DNA of 64,000 nucleotides. It comes from Bacteroidales bacterium. Its GTDB lineage: Bacteria; Bacteroidota; Bacteroidia; Bacteroidales; WCHB1-69. The stretch spans positions 86,857 to 150,856 of the forward strand of contig JAFZIP010000001.1 in assembly GCA_017554325.1 (NCBI GenBank), written 5' to 3'. The position numbers and the translations under genes are program-made. Numbering within the stretch: the first letter of the stretch is position 1; each line of letters opens with the position of its first letter. The notes beneath the pieces were generated by a model. That model saw only the letters and a list, made by a program, of their open reading frames with translations. It was not told where the DNA came from and did not search any database. Below are positions 46,493 through 55,135 of the stretch, piece by piece.

Positions 46493-46563
46493 TTGAGCTA
46501 GGAGGATTCGAACCTCCACAGGCAGAACCAAAATCTGTAGTGCTACCGTTACACCATAGCTCA
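46493..46563 (-). tRNA. tRNA-Gln (anticodon TTG)
   Basis: Cloverleaf on the minus strand: acceptor TGAGCTA/TAGCTCA, anticodon stem CAGA/TCTG enclosing loop TTTTGGT (anticodon TTG), T arm GGAGG-TTCGAAT-CCTCC. CCA is not encoded. A promoter element lies 22 bases upstream and a terminator follows. Confidence 0.95.
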
Positions 46564-46584
46564 ATGCCTTAGTCATTTGAGGCC

Positions 46585-46593
46585 GCAAAAATA
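46585..46593 (-). promoter_or_regulatory. Bacteroidota -7 promoter element for tRNA-Gln
   Basis: TATTTTTGC on the minus strand, 22 bases before the mature 5' end. Confidence 0.65.
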
Positions 46594-46668
46594 CACTTTT
46601 TTCTATATGCTTCGGTAATCCAATGATTTTTTTTGATTTTTTTTAGTTGCAGATATTAAAAAAAAATA

Positions 46669-46677
46669 TACTTTTGC
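46669..46677 (+). promoter_or_regulatory. Bacteroidota -7 promoter element for tRNA-Arg
   Basis: TACTTTTGC, 19 bases before the mature 5' end; back to back with the tRNA-Gln element. Confidence 0.65.
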
Positions 46678-46696
46678 ACCGTCAAAAAAGGACAAC

Positions 46697-46773
46697 GGCC
46701 CCTTAGCTCAACTGAATAGAGTATTTGACTACGGATCAAAAGGTTGCAGGTTTGAATCCTGCAGGGGTCACCA
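46697..46773 (+). tRNA. tRNA-Arg (anticodon ACG)
   Basis: Acceptor GGCCCCT/AGGGGTC with one G-T pair, anticodon stem TTTGA/TCAAA enclosing loop CTACGGA (anticodon ACG), T arm GCAGG-TTTGAAT-CCTGC, and CCA encoded. A34 of this tRNA is the standard substrate of TadA, whose gene lies 39 bases downstream on the other strand. Confidence 0.95.
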
Positions 46774-46779
46774 GACAGA

Positions 46780-46806
46780 AGCCGATGAAAAATCATCGGC
46801 TTTTTT
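46780..46806 (+). terminator. Terminator of tRNA-Arg
   Basis: Perfect 9-bp stem AGCCGATGA/TCATCGGCT followed by TTTTTT; it ends just before the tadA stop codon. Confidence 0.88.
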
Positions 46807-46812
46807 ATTATC

Positions 46813-47253
46813 CTACCTTTTTTCTTTGAAAAATTCTTTCAACAGACGCGAGCATTCGTCCGCCATCACCCCGCGTTCCACCGAAATATTCTTGGGCAGA
46901 AAATCGCGATTCAACAGTGTATAACCCTTCTTCGGGTCATCAGCGCCATACACCAGCCGATTGATCTGGCTGTGCATGATGGCCCCGATGCACATGATGC
47001 AGGGCTCCAGCGTGACGTAAAGCGTGCAATTTTTCAGATATTTGGCACCTAACCCGTTGGCAGCAGCCGTAATCGCCAACATCTCCGCGTGTGCGGTCAC
47101 GTCCTTGAGCGTCTCGGTCAGGTTGTGCCCTCGCGCAATGACCCGGTCGTTGAGCACCACAACGGCCCCCACGGGAACCTCGTCAGCCTCGTAGGCATCC
47201 ATCGCCTCGTTCAACGCAAGTTTCATGTAATATTCGTCAGAAGGCATATTCAT
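46813..47253 (-). CDS. tadA: tRNA-specific adenosine deaminase TadA
   Basis: 146 residues. Zinc-dependent cytidine-deaminase fold with HAEM (catalytic Glu) and PCIMC (two zinc Cys). It converts A34 to inosine in tRNA-Arg(ACG), letting one tRNA read CGU, CGC and CGA. It converges on a tRNA-Arg(ACG) gene. Last gene of the run OmpA lipoprotein-mutY-tadA, separated from mutY by a two-hairpin repeat element. Confidence 0.95.
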   Translation of the reverse strand: MNMPSDEYYMKLALNEAMDAYEADEVPVGAVVVLNDRVIARGHNLTETLKDVTAHAEMLAITAAANGLGAKYLKNCTLYVTLEPCIMCIGAIMHSQINRLVYGADDPKKGYTLLNRDFLPKNISVERGVMADECSRLLKEFFKEKR

Positions 47254-47282
47254 TATTATATGTTACTGTTGATATCATCATA

Positions 47283-47351
47283 CCCCACACTGCGAAAACC
47301 TACGGTTTTCTTGTATGGGGTTATTGGGATTATGTCCTTTCAGGACATTTT
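47283..47351. repeat. Two-hairpin intergenic element, copy 1
   Basis: Plus-strand order: CCCCACACTGC, hairpin GAAAACC-TAC-GGTTTTC, TTGTATGGGGTTATTGGGATT, hairpin ATGTCCT-TTC-AGGACAT. The outer CCCCA/TGGGG also pairs. Copy 2 is at 60259-60321 with the same spacing but different, still self-complementary, stems. The mutY stop codon lies inside the second hairpin. Confidence 0.75.
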
Positions 47352-48329
47352 GTCAAAAAATTGCGTCATGATTTTGGGCATGGGATAATTGTGTAACTGG
47401 TCCAATGGCACCAGAATCTGGTTTCCCGCCAATTCCGGTTTATTTTCCAAATTTTTCAGATAGAAAAAAGCGTGAATGACCTGGTGGGTGAGGATCTCCT
47501 TCAACTCCATAATCATGGCAGAAGCGCCAATACGTGACGGTCCTGCGGATTCCTGCATGGGAAATTGATACAAATTGCGCCAGATATCGTTGCCGGTTCT
47601 TTTTTCCAGAATTGTACTATTATTACATATGTAAAAAATATAGTGAAAATAGCGTTCACGCTTGGTGATCTTATTGCTCTTGACAGGTAATATCTCCACC
47701 ATACCATGTTTCAGCGCATAACACTGGTTGGCAAATGGACACTCATCGCACTTGGGATTCTTTGGGGTGCACCAAACGGCGCCAAACTCCATGCAAGCCT
47801 GGTTGAAGTCGCCGGGTCTGTTGTGCGGAATGAGTTTCCGACAAATATCGGTAATTTGCTTGCGGGTGGCGGGCAGGCTGATGTCCTCGTGAATGCCGAA
47901 GATGCGGCTGCAGATGCGCAGCACGTTACCATCCACGGCGGGGTAAGACAGCCCGAAGGCGATGGAGGCGATGGCCGCCGCCGTGTAGTCGCCAATGCCT
48001 TTGAGCTTGCGAATATCTTCATACTGGCTCGGGAATTGGCCGTTGTGCAAGTCCATAATCTGGCGCGCGGCGGCGTGCATGTTGCGCGCGCGTGAGTAGT
48101 AGCCCAGTCCTTGCCATACGCGCAATACCTGCTCCTCGGGCGCGCGCGCCAGCGTCCCCACATCCGGGAAAGTCTCTATGAATCGAAGATAGTAGTCCCA
48201 ACCCTGCTGTACGCGGGTCTGCTGCAGAATGATTTCGGAAACCCAGATTTTGTAAGGGTCCGTCTCGCCGCGCCAGGGCAGCGTGCGACGGTTTTCCTCG
48301 TACCAGGCAAGCAGTGTGTCGGCGAACAT
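47340..48329 (-). CDS. mutY: A/G-specific adenine glycosylase MutY
   Basis: 329 residues. Removes A mispaired with 8-oxoG. It has the helix-hairpin-helix LKGIGDYTAAAIAS with the catalytic Asp following in DGNVLRICSR, the catalytic Glu region ILQQTRVQQGWDYY, and the 4Fe-4S ligands C-x6-C-x2-C-x5-C (CTPKNPKCDECPFANQC). A C-terminal NUDIX-like 8-oxoG-reading domain follows. Its last codons and stop fall within a repeat element, so the tail KMS is element-encoded. Confidence 0.96.
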   Translation of the reverse strand: MFADTLLAWYEENRRTLPWRGETDPYKIWVSEIILQQTRVQQGWDYYLRFIETFPDVGTLARAPEEQVLRVWQGLGYYSRARNMHAAARQIMDLHNGQFPSQYEDIRKLKGIGDYTAAAIASIAFGLSYPAVDGNVLRICSRIFGIHEDISLPATRKQITDICRKLIPHNRPGDFNQACMEFGAVWCTPKNPKCDECPFANQCYALKHGMVEILPVKSNKITKRERYFHYIFYICNNSTILEKRTGNDIWRNLYQFPMQESAGPSRIGASAMIMELKEILTHQVIHAFFYLKNLENKPELAGNQILVPLDQLHNYPMPKIMTQFFDKMS

Positions 48330-48335
48330 ACTGCC

Positions 48336-49322
48336 TTAGTTGTTCTGGATGAGTTTGAAGAGCTGGTCCAGATTGGGGGTGAGGATGATTTCGGTGCGGC
48401 GGTTTTTGGCGCGGGCCTCGGCAGTGTTCTCTGTGTCAATAGGCAAGTACTCGCTGCGACCGGAGGCGGAAAGCCTGACCGGCTCGATGTTGCCGTTCTG
48501 CAACAGAGCCTTCACCACAGAAGTGGCACGCATCACACTCAAATCCCAATTATCCTTCACCTGTCCATTGCCACGATACGGCACATTGTCGGTATGTCCC
48601 TCGATAAGCACGAAGATTTCCTTTTCGTTCTCCAGCACAGCGGCCAGATTCTTGATGGCGTTCAAACCTTGGGCATTGATTTCCCAACTACCGGAAGCAA
48701 ACAGCAGTTTGTCTTCCATGGAGACATACACTTTGCCGTCTTTCTCATATACGTTGAGTCCGCTGCCTTCAAAGCCCTTGAGCGCGGCGCTCACCTTGTC
48801 TTTCAAGGCTTTCACCTCGGCATCCTTCTGGTTGAGGATGTTCTGCATCTCCTCTATACGGGCCTCCTTGGCGGCCAGATCGGCTTTGGCCAAATTGAGC
48901 GAATCCTGCTGCGCGCTCAGCAACTTCTCTTTGGCATCCAACTCGTCTTTGTATTTGTCAATATTGCTCATCAAATCATTCATCTGATTCTGATTGTGAG
49001 CATTCAATCTGGTGAAGTCTCTCAATAGATCGTCATAATCCTTGGAGGCTTTGGCCAGATCGCGTTCCGACTGGCGGAGTCTTCTCGAAAGGGAAAGCGT
49101 GTCTTTTTTCAACTGCTCACTCTCCTTCGTAAGGGCTTCCACTTGCGCCGTAAGCTGTTTCTTGGCATTGTTGAAATCCACGTTCTCAGAGTTGACGTAT
49201 GTCAGCTCATTCTGGCACTTTTTGTACTGGTTTTGTAACTCGTTGTATTTTTGCTTAGTGACACATCCGCTCAACAATAAAGCCACGCAGATGGAAATGG
49301 CTATGATAAAATTCTTCTTCAT
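48336..49322 (-). CDS. OmpA-family lipoprotein with coiled coil
   Basis: 328 residues. Lipoprotein signal (ALLLSGC), a heptad-rich coiled coil of about 150 residues (QVEALTKESEQLKKDTLSLSRRLRQSE), then an OmpA/MotB peptidoglycan-binding domain with LIEGHTDNVPY and NWDLSVMRATSVVKAL. Expected to bridge outer membrane and cell wall. It ends six bases before mutY; promoter element 22 bases upstream of its start. Confidence 0.9.
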   Translation of the reverse strand: MKKNFIIAISICVALLLSGCVTKQKYNELQNQYKKCQNELTYVNSENVDFNNAKKQLTAQVEALTKESEQLKKDTLSLSRRLRQSERDLAKASKDYDDLLRDFTRLNAHNQNQMNDLMSNIDKYKDELDAKEKLLSAQQDSLNLAKADLAAKEARIEEMQNILNQKDAEVKALKDKVSAALKGFEGSGLNVYEKDGKVYVSMEDKLLFASGSWEINAQGLNAIKNLAAVLENEKEIFVLIEGHTDNVPYRGNGQVKDNWDLSVMRATSVVKALLQNGNIEPVRLSASGRSEYLPIDTENTAEARAKNRRTEIILTPNLDQLFKLIQNN

Positions 49323-49343
49323 GCTTAATAATTATTCAAACGG

Positions 49344-49352
49344 GCAAAAATA
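49344..49352 (-). promoter_or_regulatory. Bacteroidota -7 promoter element for the OmpA lipoprotein
   Basis: TATTTTTGC on the minus strand, 22 bases before the ATG. Confidence 0.6.
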
Positions 49353-49415
49353 GCATGGAATGTTGCGATTTTTCACAACATTATGGAAAATTTATAAACA
49401 AAAAAATATGAATAA

Positions 49416-49967
49416 TTACGGCCGTCCCAACGCCTCTTCCACCTGCTTGTAAAGAGCCTCGAAGTTACCGTCATTATTGAAAACGAAATCCGCCATCTGC
49501 ATGCAACGGCCTACATTCTGGTGGTTGGGGTCGGTGGACGACATCTCGCGCTGCTCGTTTTCAATGAACGTCTCAAATGACACGTGGTCGGTTTCGGAGG
49601 CGCGGCTCACGATGCGCTCGTAGCGGACTTTCGGGTCGGCATCCACGGCAAAGAGCAGGAAGTGCTCGTTTTTGCGGAGCGATTCTACCTCGCCGGGCGT
49701 GCGCACACTCTCGATGATGGCGTTGCCGCCGGCAGCCTCGGCTTGCTTGTATAGTTCGTCCACAATATAGGAAGGGCTGTGTTTGGCGCGAAGGTCATTG
49801 GCCACCTCCACAAAAGTGTCTCGGTTAATTTCCATGCCGCGGCGAGTCGCTTCTTCTATGAGGTACCCGCGCACAGAGTAGTGCTTGTAGCCGTAATGAT
49901 TGATCAGATAATCTACAATCGTTCCTTTTCCCGCACCCAAAGTGCCCGTGATGCCGATAATCTTCAT
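49416..49967 (-). CDS. P-loop nucleotide kinase, dephospho-CoA-kinase-like
   Basis: 183 residues. Walker A loop GTLGAGKGT at 7-15, an Asp/Arg-rich lid (DADPKVRYERIVSR) and IIESVRTPGEVE. It resembles archaeal-type dephospho-CoA kinase/UPF0200 and AAA_18 kinases rather than classical CoaE, so the substrate is uncertain. Third gene of the LptF/G permease-BASS-kinase run, 40 bases after the transporter. Confidence 0.7.
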   Translation of the reverse strand: MKIIGITGTLGAGKGTIVDYLINHYGYKHYSVRGYLIEEATRRGMEINRDTFVEVANDLRAKHSPSYIVDELYKQAEAAGGNAIIESVRTPGEVESLRKNEHFLLFAVDADPKVRYERIVSRASETDHVSFETFIENEQREMSSTDPNHQNVGRCMQMADFVFNNDGNFEALYKQVEEALGRP

Positions 49968-50007
49968 ATTCGATGTTTTTTATGCGTTGCAAAGATAATA
50001 AAAATGG

Positions 50008-50919
50008 TCACTGCTGAGATGCTACCGCCTGGTTTCTGTCGTGCCGCCAGATCTGCCAGCTGTTGAACAGATTCTGCCAGACGGAATAGAAAGCCAAGAA
50101 CACAGAAGCCAGCGGATTGAGGTAGGTGTTGGCCATCCAGATGCCCATGGCTGTATTCTTCTGCCCCAGCATCTGCCCGCCGGCAATGACATCCCCATAC
50201 CTCTTCCCCTCTCGTCTTCCCACCACAAAATGGATGATGCAGGTGACCACCGAAGCCAAGCCCAGCCACAAAATGTTGAGCCCGTTGCCCCGGCCGTGAA
50301 TGAAAATATAATCAATGGTTTGTCCCAAAGTCAAGAACAACAGAAACGCCCAGATGTAGAACGTGGTATTCTTGAACCCGCTCAGGAAATCATTGGCTTT
50401 CTTCCAGAAAAGCTGCAAAAACAGGGCGACAAAGAACGGCAAGGCGATGGTAGGACCTATCTTTTTAAGAATAAGCAGGAAAGAAGCCCAGAAGGAAAGG
50501 TCATGGTGCACCCCGATGAAGGTGAAGTAGAACGGCGCGATAACGGAAATCAGCAGATTGCAGAGAATGGTGTATTCGGTGACGGTTTCGCGATTGGCAC
50601 CGAGCAAGCAGGAGATGACCACCACGGAGGAGGCCACGGGGCAGAGCACTCCGATGAGCACGCCCTGCGCCACCAGATAGTTATGACACACGCCTACAAT
50701 AAGGTAATACATGCCAATGCTGACCACCGTCTGGAAAAGCAACAGCCAAAGGTTGAGCTTTGTAACCTTCAGTTTGCGGATATCCACCGCCACAAAGTTG
50801 AGCAGCAGGATGAGAAAAATAAGATACGGAGCCAGGAACGAGAGCATCGAACACCATTTGTGGAGCAACAGGCCCAAAAGAATGGCGCAAGGCAACACAT
50901 AACTTCTCATCTTCTGCAT
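50008..50919 (-). CDS. BASS-family (bile acid:sodium symporter-like) transporter
   Basis: 303 residues, about ten membrane helices. The two crossover motifs of the fold are visible: LCPVASSVVVISCLLGANRE and GGQMLGQKNTAMGIWMANT. Members carry organic anions such as pantoate, pyruvate or bile acids with sodium; the substrate here cannot be deduced. It is six bases downstream of the LptF/G gene. Confidence 0.82.
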   Translation of the reverse strand: MQKMRSYVLPCAILLGLLLHKWCSMLSFLAPYLIFLILLLNFVAVDIRKLKVTKLNLWLLLFQTVVSIGMYYLIVGVCHNYLVAQGVLIGVLCPVASSVVVISCLLGANRETVTEYTILCNLLISVIAPFYFTFIGVHHDLSFWASFLLILKKIGPTIALPFFVALFLQLFWKKANDFLSGFKNTTFYIWAFLLFLTLGQTIDYIFIHGRGNGLNILWLGLASVVTCIIHFVVGRREGKRYGDVIAGGQMLGQKNTAMGIWMANTYLNPLASVFLAFYSVWQNLFNSWQIWRHDRNQAVASQQ

Positions 50920-50925
50920 ACTATC

Positions 50926-52056
50926 CTATTTTTGCGCCATCTTGAGTGTCAATATGGTGACAAACAGAAAAATAATATTGGGAATCCACGTGCCCAACAC
51001 GGGCGGCAGACCGCCGGAAACAGAAAACACGGTCGATACTTGCTGCAGGAAGATGAACGTGAACGCCAAACCCATGCCCATGAAGATGTGCACGCCCACA
51101 CCGCGCTGGTTCTTGCGCGAGGACACACTCAATCCCAAGAATGTCATGATAAAGATACCGATGGAGTTGGCAATACGCTTGTGCTGCTCAATCTGGAAAT
51201 GCGCCACCAGATTGGACCCTCTCATCTTTTCCTCCTTGATGAACGACCGCAATTCCTTATACGACATAGTCTCTGCTATGAAAACATCCTGACTGAAATT
51301 GCGCGGCAACACATTGAAAACAGTGTCCATCTCCCTGCCTGTCGTGACAATCTCCTTATCATTGAACACATCTCTACGCACAAAATTCCGTAAAACCCAT
51401 TTTCCCTTTTTGGCATCGTAGGAAGCGGACATTGCTTTAATCTTCACACAGATACTGGAATTATCGAACTCCTCGTATGTGAAATCATAACCAATCTCAT
51501 TTTCACGGTCCCAACGCTGTACATACAGGTAACTGTTGGGAGAGTTCTTGATATGCAAATCGGTGGTGGAAATAGCCTGCTTGCCGAAATAGGTATATTT
51601 GAACTCATTCAATTTCTCGTTGGTATAGGGCACCACAAAGTTGGCCATAAACAGGGAAATCAGCATAATCACGACAGCCCCGACAAAATAAGGCACGAGA
51701 AAACGCTTGAAGCTGACGCCATTATCCAAAATGGAAATAATCTCGTTATGTGAAGAGAGTTTGGAAGTGAACCATATCACGCTGATAAAGGTGAACAGCG
51801 GAATGAATAAGTTGATGAAATAGGGAATGAAATTGAAATAGTATCCCGTGATAATCTCACTCACAGGAATCGATTTGCTCATAAAACGCTGGATGTTTTC
51901 CGAAAGGTCGAACACGATGATGATAGTCATCAGCAACAGGATGGAATAGACCACCGACCCGAGGAATTTCCTCAGGATATAAGAGTCGATGATTTTCCAG
52001 CCCGTGAGGTCACAGACCCGCTCCCAAAATCGTTTCCAGCTGTTTTTAAAGGACAT
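50926..52056 (-). CDS. LptF/LptG-family lipopolysaccharide export permease
   Basis: 376 residues: helices at the N-terminus (FLGSVVYSILLLMTIIIVFDL), a periplasmic beta-jellyroll of about 150 residues, and three C-terminal helices ending in MGMGLAFTFIFLQQVSTVF. LptF and LptG form the inner-membrane channel of the LPS export machine. A second permease of the pair is not in the window. Its start is 161 bases from a divergent S9 peptidase gene. Confidence 0.9.
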   Translation of the reverse strand: MSFKNSWKRFWERVCDLTGWKIIDSYILRKFLGSVVYSILLLMTIIIVFDLSENIQRFMSKSIPVSEIITGYYFNFIPYFINLFIPLFTFISVIWFTSKLSSHNEIISILDNGVSFKRFLVPYFVGAVVIMLISLFMANFVVPYTNEKLNEFKYTYFGKQAISTTDLHIKNSPNSYLYVQRWDRENEIGYDFTYEEFDNSSICVKIKAMSASYDAKKGKWVLRNFVRRDVFNDKEIVTTGREMDTVFNVLPRNFSQDVFIAETMSYKELRSFIKEEKMRGSNLVAHFQIEQHKRIANSIGIFIMTFLGLSVSSRKNQRGVGVHIFMGMGLAFTFIFLQQVSTVFSVSGGLPPVLGTWIPNIIFLFVTILTLKMAQK

Positions 52057-52102
52057 GAAAGTTAATGATGATAGCTACACACGCATCCGCAGTGAAACGG
52101 TT

Positions 52103-52111
52103 GCAAAAGTA
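52103..52111 (-). promoter_or_regulatory. Bacteroidota -7 promoter element for the LptF/G operon
   Basis: TACTTTTGC on the minus strand, 47 bases before the ATG. Confidence 0.55.
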
Positions 52112-52172
52112 CAAAAAATAGCAAATTGCAGTATTTGTACTTTATCTGTTGACTCCATAACGGAATATTTTT

Positions 52173-52181
52173 TAGTTTTGC
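52173..52181 (+). promoter_or_regulatory. Bacteroidota -7 promoter element for the S9 peptidase
   Basis: TAGTTTTGC, 36 bases before the ATG. Confidence 0.55.
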
Positions 52182-52217
52182 ATCTTCAAAATCTGAAATC
52201 TATTTTCTATCCTTGTT

Positions 52218-54326
52218 ATGAAAAAACTTTTTATCGCAATTGCTTTACTGACACTGATTTGTGGCTGTAAAAAACAAGAACAGACCGATGCTAACGTCAT
52301 TGGGAAACCCGAAATCGAAGTCAAGAACGGACAGTTTACGCCCGAAGTGATGTGGGCTTTGGGCAAGATGGGCGAAAAGGCTGTCTCCCCCGACGGCAAA
52401 CAGATCGCCTACACCGTGACCTACTACGACATGGCACAGAACAAAGGCAATGCCGAAATCTACCTCATCCCCACCGAAGGTGGCAAGGCCGACCGTCTCA
52501 CCACCACCAATGCCAGCGAGTTCAACCTCGTATGGCAGGATAACGAAACGCTGCTCTTCTGCCGCGACAACGATATCATCGCCATGGCCATGAAGGATGG
52601 CCGCGAGAAGACCATCGCCACTTTCGAAAACGGTACCGAAGGCTTCAAACTCGCCCCCGACGGCAAGTCCATCGTCTATATCGCCACCAAACCGGTGAAA
52701 CGTCCCGACCATTTAGAGAAACTTTACGCCGGCCTTGACAAGACCACCGGCCGTATCAACGAAGACCTCATGTACCGCCACTGGGACAACTGGGTAGATG
52801 AATATCCCCAAATCTTCCTCGCCGAGTTTGACGGCAAGAAGGTGGATATAGCTAAAGCTGTCTGCCTTATCGACAGCACCTTCGAGTGCCCGATGCGCCC
52901 ATGGGGCGGCGTGGAGCAGTACAACTACAGCCCCGATAGCAAAACCATCGCCTACACCTGCCGCAAGAAAACCGGCAGCGACTATGCGCATTCCACCAAC
53001 AGCGACATCTTCCTATATGACATCGCAAAGAAAACCACCAAGAATGTCAGCGAGGGCATCATGGGCTACGACCAGAATCCCGTGTTCAGCCACGACGGCA
53101 AGTACCTCGCATGGGAAAGCATGGAGCGCGACGGCTACGAGAGCGACAAGCTGCGCCTTATGGTGCTGAATCTTGCTACCAGCGAGCGCACCGACATGTC
53201 GGAGAACTTCGACTACAACTTCACCAACATCAGCTGGACCGACGATGACAAGGAGATTTTGGGTGTGGTGAACTACCGCGGCATGGACGAAATCTTCGCA
53301 TACAACCGCGCCAGCAAAGAGTTCCGCCAGATTTCGCACGGATACCATGACATTCACGGTTTCGAGCTGGTAAACGGCAAACTCTACGCCGACCAAGTGT
53401 CCATCCAATATCCGGCAGAAATCTTTGTCTATAACCTCAACGACAACAAAGCCGACGGCAAGAAGATTTCCGCCATCAACGATGACGTGCTCTCCCAGGT
53501 GCGCATGGGCAAGGTGGAAGAGCATTGGATCAAGACGGTGGATGGCAAGGAGATGCTCACGTGGCTCATTTATCCTTACGACTACGACAGCACGAAAGTG
53601 TATCCAGCATTGCTCTATTGCGAGGGCGGTCCGCAGTCAATGGTGAGCCAGTTCTGGAGCACGCGCTGGAACTTCATGGTGATGAGTGGCGGTGGCTATT
53701 TCATCATCGCACCCAACCGCCGCGGCACTATCGGCTTTGGCACGGAGTGGTGCGAGGAGATCAGCGGCGACTACGGTGGTCTATGCATGCAGGACTACAT
53801 GCGCGCTGCCGACTATTTCACCGACAATGTGAAACAGATTGACAAAGAGCGCCTCGGTGCCTGCGGTGCCAGCTTCGGAGGCTATAGCATCTACTGGCTC
53901 GCCGGCCACAACCACGACGTGAAGGGCTATAACGATGGCCGTCGCTTCAAGGCTCTGCTGGCCCACAACGGCATGTTCAACTTCGAACAACAGTATTTGG
54001 AGACTGAAGAACTCTGGTTCGACAACTGGGACATCGGTGGACCGTACTGGGATTGGAACAACCCGCAGATTAAGAAGAGCTATGCCTGCTCACCGCACCT
54101 GTTTGTCGATAAATGGAACACACCTATCTGCGTCATCCACAGCGAGTTCGACTTCCGCATTGTGGCTTCTGAGGGTATGGCCGCTTACAATGCAGCCAAG
54201 ATGCGCGGTCTAGATGCCCGCTACCTCTACTTCCCAGATGAGACACACTGGGTGCTCAAGCCGCAGAACAGCCTGCTCTGGCATCGTAACTTCCTCGACT
54301 GGTTCGATACCTATCTGAAAAAGTAA
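52218..54326 (+). CDS. S9-family dipeptidyl/acylaminoacyl peptidase, lipoprotein
   Basis: 702 residues. Lipoprotein signal (LLTLICGC), a beta-propeller with PD40 blades over residues ~40-430, then an alpha/beta-hydrolase domain with catalytic Ser in GACGASFGGY, Asp in SEFDFRI and His in DETHWVL. Members cleave dipeptides or blocked amino acids from peptides and feed periplasmic peptide use. The gene is markedly GC-rich relative to its leader and ends in a terminator that overlaps the converging thioesterase gene. Confidence 0.92.
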   Translation: MKKLFIAIALLTLICGCKKQEQTDANVIGKPEIEVKNGQFTPEVMWALGKMGEKAVSPDGKQIAYTVTYYDMAQNKGNAEIYLIPTEGGKADRLTTTNASEFNLVWQDNETLLFCRDNDIIAMAMKDGREKTIATFENGTEGFKLAPDGKSIVYIATKPVKRPDHLEKLYAGLDKTTGRINEDLMYRHWDNWVDEYPQIFLAEFDGKKVDIAKAVCLIDSTFECPMRPWGGVEQYNYSPDSKTIAYTCRKKTGSDYAHSTNSDIFLYDIAKKTTKNVSEGIMGYDQNPVFSHDGKYLAWESMERDGYESDKLRLMVLNLATSERTDMSENFDYNFTNISWTDDDKEILGVVNYRGMDEIFAYNRASKEFRQISHGYHDIHGFELVNGKLYADQVSIQYPAEIFVYNLNDNKADGKKISAINDDVLSQVRMGKVEEHWIKTVDGKEMLTWLIYPYDYDSTKVYPALLYCEGGPQSMVSQFWSTRWNFMVMSGGGYFIIAPNRRGTIGFGTEWCEEISGDYGGLCMQDYMRAADYFTDNVKQIDKERLGACGASFGGYSIYWLAGHNHDVKGYNDGRRFKALLAHNGMFNFEQQYLETEELWFDNWDIGGPYWDWNNPQIKKSYACSPHLFVDKWNTPICVIHSEFDFRIVASEGMAAYNAAKMRGLDARYLYFPDETHWVLKPQNSLLWHRNFLDWFDTYLKK

Positions 54327-54332
54327 ACCAAC

Positions 54333-54353
54333 AACAGAAATTTATCTGTTTTT
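54333..54353 (+). terminator. Terminator between S9 peptidase and thioesterase
   Basis: Stem AACAGA/TCTGTT with a 6-base loop followed by TTT on the plus strand. The thioesterase stop codon sits in the loop. Confidence 0.5.
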
Positions 54354-55088
54354 CCACAACGTACGCACTCTGCACACTTCCACCTGATCCTTTTCGGAAT
54401 AGATGGAGCAGAGATAATCGTTGGGGGCCGTCTCCTGTTTTACCACAGCATATCGGTCGTCGGCACGAGTTTGCTGTAAGTAGTTGATGGACAGAAATGC
54501 CAGTATGTGTCGGTCGTGGAACTCATTGTCAAAGCTATCCATTACCCAAGTGACGTAGGCGGAGTTATTGGCATGGCGGTTCATGTCGATATTGGAATAG
54601 ACCACCGGTTTGAAGAGGGCATTCTCGCAGGGTACGCCTGTGCGCAGGCGAGAGGCGGGTGTCTCTATTGCATGCAATCCTTCAACCACTCCTAAATGGT
54701 TTTCGTAGGCACTCAATTGCTGGGGTTTGCCCTCGCCGTCCAATATCACCCAGTTGGAAGTGGAACGCACCATAATCTCATCATCCATTGTTTTGATTTG
54801 ATAATCACGAGGTTGCATGAGATACGTATTTTTCTTCGGCCAAGTGATGATGTTCACCTCTTCGAGCCATTCAGGCATCCGCAATATTTCCACATCCATT
54901 CGCGACAATGCCCAGAACTGGTTGAACTGATGCAAATAATCCCAACCCACACCCAATTCGTCGGCGTGGTTGACCGCCACTTCCTGCAGCAGGTTGAACA
55001 TGAGCGTGGGTGTCAACAACCGCTTGCCATCCACCATATAAGAAGCTATTGAATGCCTTTCAACATGTGTACCTTCGTAATCTGCCAT
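54342..55088 (-). CDS. Acyl-ACP thioesterase
   Basis: 248 residues from the ATG at 55088. A double hot-dog fold of the plant FatA/FatB type: LLQEVAVNHADELGVGWDYL and VYSNIDMNRHANNSAYVTWVMD hold the Asn/His residues of the active site. It releases fatty acids from acyl carrier protein. A longer frame from 55136 overlaps the upstream gene's stop and lacks homologous character; a promoter element precedes the ATG used. Confidence 0.92.
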   Translation of the reverse strand: MADYEGTHVERHSIASYMVDGKRLLTPTLMFNLLQEVAVNHADELGVGWDYLHQFNQFWALSRMDVEILRMPEWLEEVNIITWPKKNTYLMQPRDYQIKTMDDEIMVRSTSNWVILDGEGKPQQLSAYENHLGVVEGLHAIETPASRLRTGVPCENALFKPVVYSNIDMNRHANNSAYVTWVMDSFDNEFHDRHILAFLSINYLQQTRADDRYAVVKQETAPNDYLCSIYSEKDQVEVCRVRTLWKNR

Positions 55089-55106
55089 AACTCTGATTTT
55101 TGGGCC

Positions 55107-55115
55107 ACAAAAATA
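55107..55115 (-). promoter_or_regulatory. Bacteroidota -7 promoter element for the thioesterase
   Basis: TATTTTTGT on the minus strand, 19 bases before the ATG at 55088. Confidence 0.6.
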
Positions 55116-55135
55116 GAAAAAAAGCAATTTGGCCA

